Part shown: positions 10,238-22,226 of the stretch, one piece after another
How the letters are laid out: each line of letters opens with the position of its first letter
Numbering within the stretch: position 1 is the first letter of the stretch
Source: Anisus vortex
Lineage: Eukaryota; Mollusca; Gastropoda; Planorbidae
NCBI GenBank assembly: GCA_949126835.1
Contig: OX421502.1
Location: 41,191,473 to 41,255,472, forward strand
Length of the DNA stretch: 64,000 nt
Direction: 5' to 3'
Program-made: the position numbers and the translations under genes
Notes under the pieces: model-generated
What the model was told of the DNA's origin: nothing
What the model saw: the letters and a program-made list of their open reading frames with translations, nothing else
The model's database searches: none

Positions 10238-12165
10238 GCTGTTGAACTGTAAAGGAAGGTTGACATAAGGTTTGTGTAAAGGAAGGTTGACATAATGTTA
10301 GTGTAAAGGAAGGTTGACATAATGTTTGTGTAAAGGAAGGTTGACATAAGGTTTGTGTAAAGGAAGGTTGACATAAGGTTTGTGTAAAGGAAGGTTGACA
10401 TAATGTTTGTGTAAAGGAAGGTTGACATAAGGTTTGTGTAAAGGAAGGTTGACATAAGGTTTGTGTAAAGGAAGGTTGACATAATGTTTGTGTAAAGGAA
10501 TGTTAACATAAGGTTTGTGTAAAGGAAGGTTGACATAAGGTTTGTGTAAAGGAAGGTTGACATAAGGTTTGTGTAAAGGAAGGTTGACATAATGTTTGTG
10601 TAAAGGAAGGTTGACATAATGTTTGTGTAAAGGAAGGTTGACATAAGGTTTGTGTAAAGGAAGGTTGACATAATGTTTGTGTAAAGGAAGGTTGACATAA
10701 TGTTTGTGTAAAGGAAGGTTGACATAATGTTTGTGTAAAGGAAGGTTGACATAATGTTTGTGTAAAGGAAGGTAGACATAATGTTTGTGTGAAGGAAGGT
10801 TGACATAATGTTTGTGTGAAGGAAGGTTGACATAATGTTTGTGTAAAGGAATTGACATTTGACATCATGTGTGTGAAGGAAGGTTGACATAATGTTTGTG
10901 TAAAGGAATTGACATTTGACATCATGTGTGTGAAGGAAGGTTGACATAATGTTTGTGTGAAGGAAGGTTGACATAATGTTTGTGTAAAGGAATTGACATT
11001 TGACATCATGTGTGTGAAGGAAGGTTGACATAATGTTTGTGTGAAGGAAGGTTGACATAATGTTTATGTAAAGGAAGGTGGACATAATGTTTGTGTAAAG
11101 GAAGGTTGATATAATGTTTGTGTAAAGGTAGGTTGAAATAATGTTTGTGTAAAGGAAGGTTGACATAATGTTTGTGTAAAGGAAGGTTGACATAATGTTT
11201 GTGTAAAGGAAGGTTGACATAATGTTTGTGTAAAGGAAGGTTGATATAATGTTTATGTAAAGGAAGGTTGACATAATGTTTGTGTGAATGAAGGTTGACA
11301 TAATGTTTGTGTAAAGGAATTGACATTTGACATCATGTGTGTGAAGGAAGGTTGACATAATGTTTGTGTAAAGGAATTGACATTTGACATCATGTGTGTG
11401 AAGGAAGGTTGACATAATGTTTGTGTGAAGGAAGGTTGACATAATGTTTGTGTAAAGGAATTGACATTTGACATCATGTGTGTGAAGGAAGGTTGACATA
11501 ATGTTTGTGTGAAGGAAGGTTGACATAATGTTTATGTAAAGGAAGGTGGACATAATGTTTGTGTAAAGGAAGGTTGATATAATGTTTGTGTAAAGGTAGG
11601 TTGAAATAATGTTTGTGTAAAGGAAGGTTGACATAATGTTTGTGTAAAGGAAGGTTGACATAATGTTTGTGTAAAGGAAGGTTGACATAATGTTTGTGTA
11701 AAGGAAGGTTGATATAATGTTTATGTAAAGGAAGGTTGACATAATGTTTGTGTGCAAGAAGGTTGACATAATGTTTGTGTAAAGGTAGGTTGACAATCAT
11801 TGACATAATGTTTGTGTAAAGGAAGGTTGATATAATGTTCGTGTAAAGGAAGGTTGACATAATGTTTGTGTAAAGGAAGGTTGACATAATGTTTGTGTAA
11901 AGGAAGGTTGACATAATGTTTGTGTAAAGGAAGGTTGACATAATGTTTGTGTAAAGGAAGGTCGACATAATGTTTGTGTAAAGGAAGGTTGACATAATGT
12001 TTGTGTAAAGGAAGGTCGACATAATGTTTGTGTAAAGGAAGTTTGATATAATGTTTGTGTAAAGGAAGGTTGACATAATGTTTGTGTAAAGGAAGGTTGA
12101 TATAATGTTTGTGTAAAGGAAGGTTGACATAATGTTTGTGTAAAAGAATGTTGACATAATATCTG
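10238..12165. repeat. 27-bp minisatellite, about 70 copies, with a 468-bp higher-order duplication
   Basis: Unit core 'aaggaaggttgacataatg' plus 'tttgtgt'. An inserted variant 'attgacatttgacatcatg' appears at 10851, 10907, 10991 and again at 11319, 11375, 11459: the same pattern shifted by exactly 468 bp. The rare 'tttatgtaaaggaaggtgg' variant shows the same shift (11063 and 11531). The - strand stays open for 538 codons because 27 is a multiple of three. Confidence 0.95.
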
Positions 12166-12187
12166 TGGATGTCTCTACCTTTATATT

Positions 12188-12217
12188 AGGAGCGTCTGTA
12201 ATATATAAGATAAGATC
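12188..12217 (+). mobile_element. LINE family A 3' tail fragment
   Basis: 'ggagcgtctgtaat' followed by 'ataagataag' matches the 3' end of the LINE copies at 21384, 24150 and 42790. Only the last 30 bp are present here, immediately after the 27-bp array. Confidence 0.55.
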
Positions 12218-13918
12218 CATGGGAATGTCACTATCCATAGGGATAAATATAAAGACATATTTCCTGTAGTTCTACAAATGTCACGTGGTAAGCTAGAAAT
12301 TATATATAGACGATACTAGCGACTAGCAGGATGGTTTCCTTGAGTAAACGATTATTTCGCCCGCTACGTCGATACCGCTCAACCAGTCTCGATCTTCCCT
12401 TTTACTTGGAGTGCTAACCTTCTAAAAGGTGAACTCAACCAACTCAACCAAACTTGAACACGTACGAGCGCGTGCCTGATGTGTGCAGGGGAGGGGAAAT
12501 TACTCCCGTAAGCTTTCACCAACCAAATTTTTGCAGCCGAGATTTTAAGTGATCTTTTTTCCTACTTTCAACACAAAAAGGAAGAGAAAAAATGTTCCAT
12601 GTGGCAACAGTATAGAGATAATCGTATTTTGTGTGTATGTGTGAAATCGGTTTCTCTTTCACAATGGATATGCTGCGGTATTTGTTAAAAAAAAATATTC
12701 GTTTGTTAAATAAATATATATGTTCGATCTCAAGTTACCTAAATGCAGTAAACGATTTCGATTTTTCAGTGTCTTAAAATATCGTTAAAAATGAACGTAA
12801 TAATTGTTCAAATGCCTGGAAAAAACAAAAGTTTGTTAATGAAAAGAATCACAGTTGGCAACACCTGCAGTACTAGACGATTAAAGGAAAGCCGTACTAC
12901 TATTGCACTAGGAATTGCTTTCCATTACACTTGCACCTAATTTAAAGTCTACCAAAAATATCACGTGACCTGTTAGCCTACTAATTGTAACATGCCCCAA
13001 AGATGAGTTCTGTTCTCTACATGTTTCATTAACGCCGAGATATAATATTTAGAAATATTTTCCGTTACAATTTTGTTCTCCACTTCAATTATTTAATTTA
13101 AAAAAAACAAAACAAAAAACATGTGTTCCATTCTAAAAGCGTAAGACGTAAAAATCTTCTCCAAAGAAAAAAACATAGATAGATCTATAGGCCTAGTGTA
13201 GTCAGTGGATTAACTACATGAGCTTAAAGGTTTGGATTAGCGCAAAACGGACACTTCAAAAATAATATAAAAAAACAAAGTTATTATCGGAACCAAAAAT
13301 AGGCCTAGTCATTGTGCCACTGATTAAAGTTTTAATGAAAGAAAAAACAAATGATTTTATTAGACATATCGTCTTAGCGTCTCCGTTTTGATTATAACAA
13401 AATAGTTTCAATACCACTTGAATAGCCTTCTTTGTCTATCGCGTTTCGAGATCGCAAGTTCATTTTGGACAGATGTCTTTAGGTCTATGTATGTCAATGT
13501 ACAGGCGATCAGATAGCCTACATATTACATATTATACAAGGACCTTTTCCTTACAACACATCAGACCTTAGACATTTATTCACATACACGGGCATAAGGA
13601 CCGTATTAATCAAACAACATGACATAGACAAAGTAAATACACTGTAGTAATTTGTCTCTTCTAGTCAGTGGTGTTACTTAGGAAAATGGCGCCTTGGCGA
13701 GGTGAGCTTGTGAAATTGGCGCCCATCTAGCGTCTTAGAACCCCCAGACAGGGTAGCGTGTTGATAGTAATGATAGTATTTTTTAATATTTTATTTAGAA
13801 ACTTGGATTGTTCTGTGATTAGTACTGTCGACAAGACGACATGGGTTCTAATCCTGCCGCCGCCTTATCCCTGCCGACTCCTGTATAGAAGGAACGTGTG
13901 TAACTTATAAGACAAAAT
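12218..13918. other. Unique region, no gene recognised
   Basis: 1.7 kb without convincing exons. 12290-12480 is relatively rich in CpG (around 'cgcccgctacgtcgataccg') and could be a promoter or first exon, but nothing confirms it. 13670-13760 ('aaaatggcgccttggcgagg') looks like old transposon sequence. Confidence 0.35.
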
Positions 13919-14449
13919 ATTCAAGACACAATGTATCACTTGTCAGTTTTATGTCTCAGTTTATTATAGACCTTCAAGACACAATGTATCACTTGTCAGT
14001 TTTATGACTCAGTTTATTATAGACCTTCAAGACACAATGTATCACTTGTCAGTTTTATGACTCAGTTTATTATAGACCTTCAAGACACAATGTATCACTT
14101 GTCAGTTTTATGACTCAGTTTATTATAGACCTTCAAGACACAATGTATCACTTGTCAGTTTTATGTCTCAGTTTATTATAGACCTTCAAGACACAATGTA
14201 TCACTTGTCAGTTTTATGTCTCAGTTTATTATAGACCTTCAAGACACAATGTATCACTTGTCAGTTTTATGTCTCAGTTTATTATAGACCATTAAGACAC
14301 AATGTATCACTTGTCAGTTTTATGTCTCAGTTTATTATAGACCTTCAAGACACAATGTATCACTTGTCAGTTTTATGATTCAGTTTATTATAGACCTTCA
14401 AGACACAATGTATCACTTGTCAGTTTTATGATTCAGTTTATTATAGACC
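13919..14449. repeat. 53-bp tandem repeat, about 10 copies
   Basis: Unit core 'cttcaagacacaatgtatca' with gtctc/gactc/gattc variants; copies start every 53 bp (for example 13972 and 14025). Copies are almost identical, implying recent amplification or homogenisation. Confidence 0.95.
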
Positions 14450-14904
14450 TGCTATCTCTCATAGTTTATCTCAAAGGGTCTTGATGTGCCATTGTTTTTC
14501 TATGTTCGTTCATCTATTAATGATTTCCACAATGTATTGCCCTACAGGCCTACAGGTGCTCAGAATGATGTGTTATATACTCTCCTTTTATAGAGGGTAT
14601 TTGATGAAATCCTTTAAGGATCTTTCACACCCGCTTCACGATATTTATATCATATCTAGTCGGCTTGTTTCAATAAAGGCAGAACAGAGATATTTAGGAA
14701 CTCTTTTAAAAGAATCATCAGTCAGCCAGGAAATACAATAGCTGACACCTAAATGATACTTTTTCTTGTATGATAAATGGTATGGTAGTGTGAGTGAATG
14801 TCTATTGTGCTTGAGTACAAATGGTTCTTTAATATTGTTTTAGGTATGCTGAAAGACGAAATTTATTTAATCAAGCCAGATTTCCATTTATTTGGACCAA
14901 TAAA
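14450..14904. other. Spacer, no gene recognised
   Basis: An 86-codon open frame (14481-14741) has no recognisable family and no splice context that I can support. Confidence 0.3.
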
Positions 14905-15175
14905 GTAATCTTATCTTTATAGAGGACCCATACAGAAGATCTTTGAGTCCTAAGCTTATCCGTGATTTGAGTCAATCTTACATTTTGATTAGTGTTTTTA
15001 AATAAGTTTAAGTTATTCTTTTCTTCAGGCTTGGTTTCTATTTCTATGTTTATTTTAATAGTTGTGTTTCAGTGTAAGTTGGAAATATTCCTTTGTATCA
15101 GCCGTGCAGCTGCTTCTGAATTTGTTCTAGTTTTGTTGTTTACAAAAATGTTTTTACTTTAGTTGATGGGTTCCA
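14905..15175 (-). mobile_element. LINE family A, old diverged 3' fragment
   Basis: Diverged counterpart of the sequence at 21384-21850, in the same orientation: 'aatcttatcttta', 'cttatccgtgatttgagtc', then 'gcagctgcttctgaatttg' and 'ttagttgatgggt' align in order with the younger copies. It is much more decayed and has lost its coding frame. Confidence 0.65.
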
Positions 15176-15184
15176 GGCAGAAGA

Positions 15185-15273
15185 TGAAACGGATGACAGA
15201 AGTTCCAGAAGATTACAGCCGCTGTCTCAGTTTGCAGAGCTTACAAATGGATATACATCACGAATGGGGATAA
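15185..15273 (+). other. Short open segment after a possible splice acceptor
   Basis: After 'ttccaggcag', the frame from ATG at 15186 runs 29 codons with even codon use and ends in TAA. It is just outside the LINE fragment. It could be a terminal exon or chance; I recognise no family. Confidence 0.15.
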
Positions 15274-15350
15274 CTTGTCAAGAATGGGGTTATGTGACAT
15301 TTGTCATTCATTGATCTTCAATGTTTACACCAGAATTGAAATAAACCTTT

Positions 15351-15632
15351 AGATCTAATGATTCAATGGATAAACCTATAGATCTAATGATTCAATGGAT
15401 AAGCTTATAGATCTAATGATTCAATGGATAAACATATAGATCTAATGATTCAATGGATAAACCTATAGATCTAATGATTCAATGGATAAGCCTATAGATC
15501 TAATGATTCAATGGATAAACCTATAGATCTAATGATTCAATGGATAAACCTATAGATCTTATGATTCAATGGATAAACCTATAGATCTAATGATTCAATG
15601 GATAAACCTATAGATCTAATGATTCAATGGAT
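15351..15632. repeat. 29-bp minisatellite, about 10 copies
   Basis: Unit core 'gatctaatgattcaatggat' plus 'aaacctata', with few variants. Confidence 0.93.
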
Positions 15633-16624
15633 AAAGTATTGATAGAAAGCAGCTCTATGTTGTAGATACTGGTTCTTGATTCTTCAGTTGTTGTTTTTTC
15701 TAGCTTTGGATTACACAAAATTTTCTTGTAAAAAAGAAAAGCAAAACAAATAAATTTAAATATATGGGGACTCGCTTTACTGTAAACATAATCAATTCAA
15801 GCCTTCCAAGTTGACACGTGCCATCTCTAATTGACCCAAGTTAACTTTGTCAATGGGATATGTCAAGGGAAAGCACGATCGTGATAGTAAGTACTCTATA
15901 GCTAGATAAATATCTGTCTATCTATCTTGGCCTATCTGTCTAACTATTCATCTATCTATCGATCTATTCATCTAAGTCTAAGTCTTATCCATGTCTGTTT
16001 ATTTATTATATATCTCAAACTGTCTGACTGTCTGTGGATCGACCCATTTGTCTATTGTTATTTGCATTAATATCATAATAGTCAGCAAATATTATGTCGG
16101 TCAGTGCATGTGTTTAAACATTCTTTATAAAACTATTACAAATATATTCACCATAAGACTAGTTTTTATTAATGATGTCATACATATATATATATAGGCC
16201 TATTTGTCATATGACATTATTTATTATAAAATATGATATAGCCTATATAAAGATAGGGCCTATGCATTAATTAAAAGGATTAATAGGATCACAATCCATT
16301 TTGATTACTATACTTCTATTAACATTGTACACACACAATGTGACATTAAGGGTCACTACGTGAAACACGGACATGAAATGGATATGCTTGATGGTGTGTG
16401 ACATTTAGTTTTAATAACGCTGCCTAGTTTCAAATAGACATTGTGTAAGATTCCTGTAACACCCTTCAATAATAACTTTAATTGGCATGAACTAACTGTA
16501 AAACCTTGCTTGATTGTAAAATCAAAATTCAACTAACCCTAACAAGACTTACGGAAGTCTAACTAGCTTGATGCATGATACTAACATTAACCCAATAATT
16601 ATATTATTTTAAATATTGACTAAA
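15633..16624. other. Unique AT-rich spacer
   Basis: Contains degenerate (TCTA)n around 15900-15980 and an AT microsatellite near 16182-16195. No gene seen. Confidence 0.4.
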
Positions 16625-16627
16625 TAA

Positions 16628-16815
16628 TGTGGCACGGTTGCCAAGCCGGCAGCGCGTTCGACTGGCGTTCCGAAAGTTATGTGTTTAAATCCTGGTGAAG
16701 ACTAGGATTTGTTACTGACAGAAGGATGTCCCTGAGTCGACCCACCTCTGAGGGGTTCCTGACCTAATTGGGGCTAAAGTAAAGTCTTCACCGGTCCTTT
16801 GTATGTATGTATGAA
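16628..16815 (+). mobile_element. tRNA-derived SINE (family 1), truncated
   Basis: The head 'ggcacggttgccaagccggc' and B box region 'tgtttaaatcctgg' are followed by the shared body 'gatgtccctgagtcgaccca' and 'gacctaattggggctaaagt'. The distal part seen in the copies at 42380 and 49057 is shortened to 'cttcaccggtcc'. Confidence 0.75.
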
Positions 16816-17097
16816 TTGACTAGCTAATATAGGTTTACATTGACATTAACTCATTCAAATTTAGACAAACTACCAACGCCCGATATTTTTATTTAATGTG
16901 CAAGTCCTCATGCTGTCTACCTTGATCTCACAAATACATTAACATGATTGAATAAACTAGATCTAGTTCTCATCAACTGGCAAGGAATCATTACGTTTAC
17001 TGCGCGCTAATAATGTGTAAAGGTTCAAGAAGAACTATAGACAGTTGTACTTCATAAGAACACATCGAGGATGCCCAAACACATTCAGAAATAACTT
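16816..17097. other. Spacer before the 45-bp array
   Basis: No promoter or exon signal that I can support. Confidence 0.3.
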
Positions 17098-19230
17098 ATG
17101 CGCATAACATATCCACAGTATGAAGTGAGTAAGATGGTACCAGACAGCTACACATATCCACAGAATGAAGTGAGTAAAATGGTACAAGACAGCTACACAT
17201 ATCCACAGAATGAAGGGAGTAAGATGGTACCAGACAGCTACACATATCCACAGAATGAAGTGAGTAAGATGGTAACAGACAGCTACACATATCCACAGAA
17301 TGAAGTGAGTAAGATGATACCAGACAGCTACACATATCCACAGAATGAAGTGAGTAAGATGGTACCAGACAGCTACACATATCCACAGAATGAAGTGAGT
17401 AAGATGGTACCAGACAGCTACACATATCCACAGAATGAAGTGAGTAAGATGGTACCAGACAGCTACACATATCCACAGAATGAAGTGAGTAAAATGGTAC
17501 AAGACAGCTGCACATATACACAGAATGAAGTGAGTAAGATGGTACCAGACAGCTACACATATCCACAGTATGAAGTGAACAGCGTGGTACCAGACAGCTA
17601 CACAGATCCACAGAATGAAGTGAGTAACATGGTACCAGACAGCTACACATATCCACAGAATGAAGTGAGTAAGATGGTACCAGACAGCTACACATATCCA
17701 CAGAATGAAGTGAGTAAGATGGTACCAGACAGTTACACATATCCACAGAATGAAGTGAGTAGCATGGTACCAGACAGCTACACATATCCACAGAATGAAG
17801 TGAGTAAGATGGTACCAGACAGCTACACATATCCACAGAATGAAGTGAGTAAGATGGTACCAGACAGCTACACATATCCACAGAATGAAGTGAGTATGAT
17901 GGTACCAGACAGCTACACATATCCACAGTATGAAGTGAACAGCATGGTACCACAAAGCTACGCATATCCACAGAATAAAGTGAGTAGCATGGTACCAGAC
18001 AGCTACACATATCCACAGAATGAAGTGAGTAAGATGGTACCAGACAGCTACACATATCCACAGTATGAAGTGAACAGCATGGTACCAGACAGCTACACAG
18101 ATCCACAGAATGAAGTGAGTAACATGGTACCAGACAGCTACACATATCCACAGAATGAAGTGAGTAAGATGGTACCAGACAGCTACACATATCCACAGAA
18201 TGAAGTGAGTAAGATGGTACCAGACAGTTACACATATCCACAGAATGAAGTGAGTAACATGGTACCAGACAGCTACACATATCCACAGAATGAAGTGAGT
18301 AAGATGGTACCAGACAGCTACACGTATCCACAGAATGAAGTGAGTAAGATGGTACCAGACAGCTACACATATCCACAGAATGAAGTGAGTAAGATGGTAC
18401 CAGACAGCTACACATATCTACAGAATGAAGTGAGTAAGATGGTACCAGACAGCTACACATATCCACAGAATGAAGTGAGTAACATGGTACCAGACAGCTA
18501 CACGTATCCACAGAATGAAGTGAGTAAGATGGTACCAGACAGCTACACATATCCACAGAATGAAGTGAGTAAGATGGTACTAGACAGCTACACATATCCA
18601 CAGAATGAAGTGAGTAACATGATACCAGACAGCTACAGGTATCCACAGAATGAAGTGAGTAAGATGGTACCAGACAGCTACACGTATCCACAGAATGAAG
18701 TGAGTAACATGGTACCAGACAGCTACACATATCCACAGAATGAAGTGAGTAACATGGTACCAGACAGCTACACGTATCCACAGAATGAAGTGAGTAAGAT
18801 GGTACCAGACAGCTACACATATCCACAGAATGAAGTGAGTAAGATGGTACCAGACAGCTACACATATCCACAGAATGAAGTGAGTAACGTGGTACCAGAC
18901 AGCTACACATATCCACAGAATGAAGTGAGTAAGATGATACCAGACAGCTACACGTATCCACAGTATGAAGTGAGTAACATGGTACCAGACAGCTACACAT
19001 ATCCACAGTATGAAGTGAGTAACATGGTACCAGACAGCTACACATATCCACAGAATGAAGTGAGTAGCATGGTACCAGACAGCTACGCATATCCACAGAA
19101 TGAAATGAGTAAGATGGTACCAGACAGCTACACGTATCCACAGTATGAAGTGAGTAACATGGTACCAGACAGCTACACATATCCACAGAATGAAGTGAGT
19201 AACATGGTACCAGACAGCTACACATCATAA
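17098..19230. repeat. 45-bp minisatellite, about 47 copies, open on both strands
   Basis: Unit core 'cagaatgaagtgagtaagat' plus 'ggtaccagacagctacacat'. On the + strand an ATG at 17098 opens a 710-codon frame with the 15-residue repeat PQNEVSKMVPDSYTY; the - strand is open for 718 codons as well. A period divisible by three with no stop in the founder unit explains both. Changes include many replacements (N/Y, K/N/S, V/I), and no splice signals or non-repeat domain flank it. An eleven-unit block is repeated at a 495-bp offset (17566 and 18061). A real repeat protein is possible but not supported. Confidence 0.93.
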
Positions 19231-19274
19231 ATAGTGCAACACACTGAAACAACTGTCAACGTCAATAGTAATCT

Positions 19275-19352
19275 AAAGTAATACACGTCACAATAGACGT
19301 CACGATAGACGTCACGTTACACGTCACGATAGACGTCACGATAGACGGGACG
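19275..19352. repeat. Short array of ACGTCAC-containing units
   Basis: About six units of the type 'acgtcacgatag' between the 45-bp and 39-bp arrays. Each has ACGTCA, the complement of the TGACGT half-site bound by CREB/ATF proteins. Whether that matters here is inference. Confidence 0.75.
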
Positions 19353-19446
19353 ATAGAGTGCAGCTGACGACCTGCGCAACTCTCCCACACAACTTCCGTC
19401 TCCAAAACATTGTTTTGCAAAGACCTCAAAGACCAGTTAGAAACTA

Positions 19447-20066
19447 TCAGTTATCAAACGATGATACCGTAGATAAACATTGGAGCACATTATCAAACGA
19501 TGATACCGTAGATAAACATTGGAGAACATTATCAAACGATGATACCGTAGATAAACATTGGAGCACATTATCAAACGATGATACCGTAGATAAACATTGG
19601 AGCACATTATCAAACGATGATACCGTAGATAAACATTGGAGCAAATTATCAAACGATGATACCGTAGATAAACATTGGAGAACATTATCAAACGATGATA
19701 CCGTAGATAAACATTGGAGAACATTATCAAACGATGATACCGTAGATAAACATTGGAGAACATTATCAAACGATGATACCGTAGATAAACATTGGAGAAC
19801 ATTATCAAACGATGATACCGTAGATAAACATTGGAGAACATTATCAAACGATGATACCGTAGATAAACATTGGAGAACATTATCAAACGATGATACCGTA
19901 GATAAACATTGGAGAACATTATCAAACGATGATACCGTAGATAAACATTGGAGAACATTATCAAACGATGATACCGTAGATAAACATTGGAGAACATTAT
20001 CAAACGATGATACCGTAGATAAACATTGGAGAACATTATCAAACGATGATACCGTAGATAAACATT
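19447..20066. repeat. 39-bp minisatellite, 16 near-identical copies
   Basis: Unit core 'tatcaaacgatgataccgta' plus 'gataaacattggag'. A + strand frame reads LSNDDTVDKHWRT over and over but has no ATG, only a GTG at its left end, so it is not a credible gene. Copies differ at very few positions. Confidence 0.95.
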
Positions 20067-20104
20067 GAAGAACTGTCTACTCAACATCCCACAATCAACT
20101 CGTT

Positions 20105-20290
20105 TCAGCGTACGGTAGAAATCAGGATTGATTTGATGAAAACGCTATAACATAGAGATCCAGAAACTCCTGTCATAGAAGCACCAACTACTAAGAGAAT
20201 ACCAAGTAATGTAGTTTCGGTGTACACAGTGGAGAAGACACTAGTCATCAAAAGTAATGCGCTTAAAATCTTAGGCCTACGTGTCCGCAC
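20105..20290 (-). CDS. Possible exon encoding membrane-spanning segments
   Basis: On the - strand the segment reads, after a pyrimidine-rich stretch and an AG, a hydrophobic peptide with LLLMTSVFSTVY and TTLLGILLVVGASMTGVSG, then SLCYSVF, reaching a stop near 20105. Two hydrophobic helices with Gly/Ser-rich spacing recall an internal exon of a major-facilitator (monocarboxylate-transporter-like) protein. The donor (GTACGC near 20112) is weak and no partner exon was found. It could be a pseudo-exon or chance. I do not assign a gene. Confidence 0.22.
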   Translation of the reverse strand: MRTRRPKILSALLLMTSVFSTVYTETTLLGILLVVGASMTGVSGSLCYSVFIKSILISTVR

Positions 20291-20413
20291 CGAAACGGCC
20301 GCCCAAGGGGAGGGGGAGAACATAGTCTTGACGTCATCGCTCTTTCCGGGTACACAGGAGGCCCTATGATTAGCGTATTCCCCCAAATACATACACCCTG
20401 TCAATATGCACAT

Positions 20414-21320
20414 AGTCGTGTAGCAATTTCTTCCAAAACCTAAGCCTATCTGTCTCTTACAGCTGGTCAGAAAGACATTGACTAGGGCAAAACAGTGAGA
20501 CAGAATATTGACTGAGTCTGAGACAGTATACTAAAGACATTGAGTTGTTGCGATGAGACCTCACATGTTTTAGTATGGATATTAGGGAACTGTTGATTTA
20601 GTCGGTCGTTTCATATTAGAGGAAGGGAATGGAAATCTAATCGAACACAGCGGCCCTTTCATTCATATCTAACTTTATTTAGTCTTGCTAGAGAGAGAGA
20701 GAGGGGGGGGGGGTAAAGATCTATATAGAGTGAGAGAATATTTGATAAAATAAGCGAGGAAGAGTAAGTGAGGTGAAGAAAGTGTGCTAGAGAGATGGAG
20801 AGATGCGTGTGGTAGAGAAAGAGAGAGAGAAAGAAGGCGAGTAGCTCCCCTTGGATCGTATGTTCACCTGCATACATAGCCGTAACCTTCTTCTTCCGAC
20901 CTGTAAACACAGGAGCCATTCTACTCATGTAAACATTACTGTGGCATGGAATGCTAAAAACTCTGGCCAAGCTACCAAATATTTAGATATCTCAACATGC
21001 CTGTTAATGATTCTAACAAAAAAAATAGGTTGTTGGGGGGGGGGGGGGGGAGAAGGGAAGACCGCTCATTGCGCCAAACTATTTCTCTGCCATTCTATTG
21101 ACCTAATATTTCATATAGATGTTATTGATATATATATCATATAGATGGTAAATGGTTTGACATTATAAATGATGATTATGTGATAACTATTTTTTATAGG
21201 CCTACGTTTAGTCAAGCAGTGCCATGTAAAACTGCGTAATGATTTCCATGTTTAGAGAGATTCCTTGAAACTCAGGGGCCTACCGTGTATCAGATAGGGA
21301 AGTAGACTAATTATTGTCTC
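20414..21320. other. Spacer with GA and G tracts
   Basis: (GA)n followed by a G run at about 20690-20713, and a G run of about 16 near 21035-21050. No exon recognised. Confidence 0.5.
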
Positions 21321-21383
21321 AAACACATTAGTGCTAGGGCTAGAACATACAAGTAGATTACATAACTGGCTAAACACATTAAT
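21321..21383. repeat. Left remnant of the 45-bp array
   Basis: 'gctagaacatacaagtagat' and 'tacataactggctaaacaca' match the 45-bp units that resume at 22227. The array is split here by a LINE; 'cacattaat' at 21375-21383 is one copy of the target duplication. Confidence 0.85.
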
Positions 21384-22226
21384 CTTATCTTATCTTATAC
21401 ATTACAGACGCTCCTTCTATAAAGAAGATTTTTGCGTCCTACGCTCATCCGTGGTCCGAGTCTAGTCTTGCATTTTTATTAATGTTTTAAATGATGTTAA
21501 GTTACTGGTTTTTCCTGGTTTGTTCAGGCAACCCATTCCATGCCCGACTGCCACTCGGGAAGAAAGAGTACTTAGGCCTATATGCATTTGTTCTCGCATA
21601 AGGGACAAGGAAAGTGTTTTTGTCTTTATGTTTATCTGAGCTTTGCAACAGGTTGTCATTGTGTTGCATTTCTAAATTAGAGTTTAGTGCCTTATGTATT
21701 ATAACTACTTTACTCTTTGCCCTTCTGTCTTCTAGTGTTTCTAGGTTTAATGATTTGACTAATGGTGTTACTCTTGTTAATTAGGAATATTCGCTAGTTA
21801 TGGACCTTGCAGCTCTTTTTTGAATTTGTTCTAATTTTTTAATGTTTTCTTTAGTTGATGGGTCCCATACAGGTGCTGCATATTCTAGTATAGGCCTAAC
21901 TAATGTGAGATAGCATTTTAGTTTTATGTTCTTATTACATTTGTAAAAGTTCCTTTTTATGAATCCTAATGTTTTGTTTGATTTTTTAATTACTTCATCA
22001 ATATGAGGGTTCCAAGATAACTTATCATTTATTATTACTCCTAGATACTTAGCATTGCTAGTTTGAGTTAGTTCTTTACCATGAATGAAGTAGTTTGCTA
22101 TTATTTGTTTCTTTTTCTTGGATACCCTTATTAGTTGGCATTTTTCTGGGTGAAAAGACATACTCCAGTTTGATTCCCATTTTTGTAGTTCATCTAGGTC
22201 TTTTTGTAGGAGTTCACTATCTTTTC
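21384..22226 (-). mobile_element. LINE family A (CR1/Jockey-type), 5'-truncated insertion
   Basis: Flanked by a perfect 9-bp duplication 'cacattaat' (21375-21383 and 22227-22235) inside a minisatellite. The 3' end, on the left because the element is on the - strand, carries a short (ATAAG)n tail. The 5' end is truncated within the reverse transcriptase region. Related copies lie at 14905, 24150, 42300 and 59728. Clade is inferred from the C-terminal RT motifs only. Confidence 0.85.
21781..22161 (-). pseudogene. LINE reverse transcriptase C-terminal fragment
   Basis: 126 codons homologous to the end of a non-LTR reverse transcriptase. It has SFHPEKCQLIRVSKK, then the typical NAKYLGVIINDKLSWNPHID, LTLVRPILEYAAPVWDPST and LEQIQKRAARSI, which is the palm/thumb-to-C-terminal segment seen in Jockey/CR1-type elements. 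The catalytic FADD and the endonuclease are missing because of 5' truncation. The frame stops at 21781, before the 3' UTR. Dead on arrival, as most LINE copies are. Confidence 0.85.

Noticed and set aside
10180..11796. 538-codon - strand frame
   Set aside because: By-product of a 27-bp repeat; the peptide is purely periodic, and neighbouring frames are open as well.
19358..20068. 236-codon + frame LSNDDTVDKHWRT repeats
   Set aside because: No ATG start (GTG only) and it is simply the 39-bp array.
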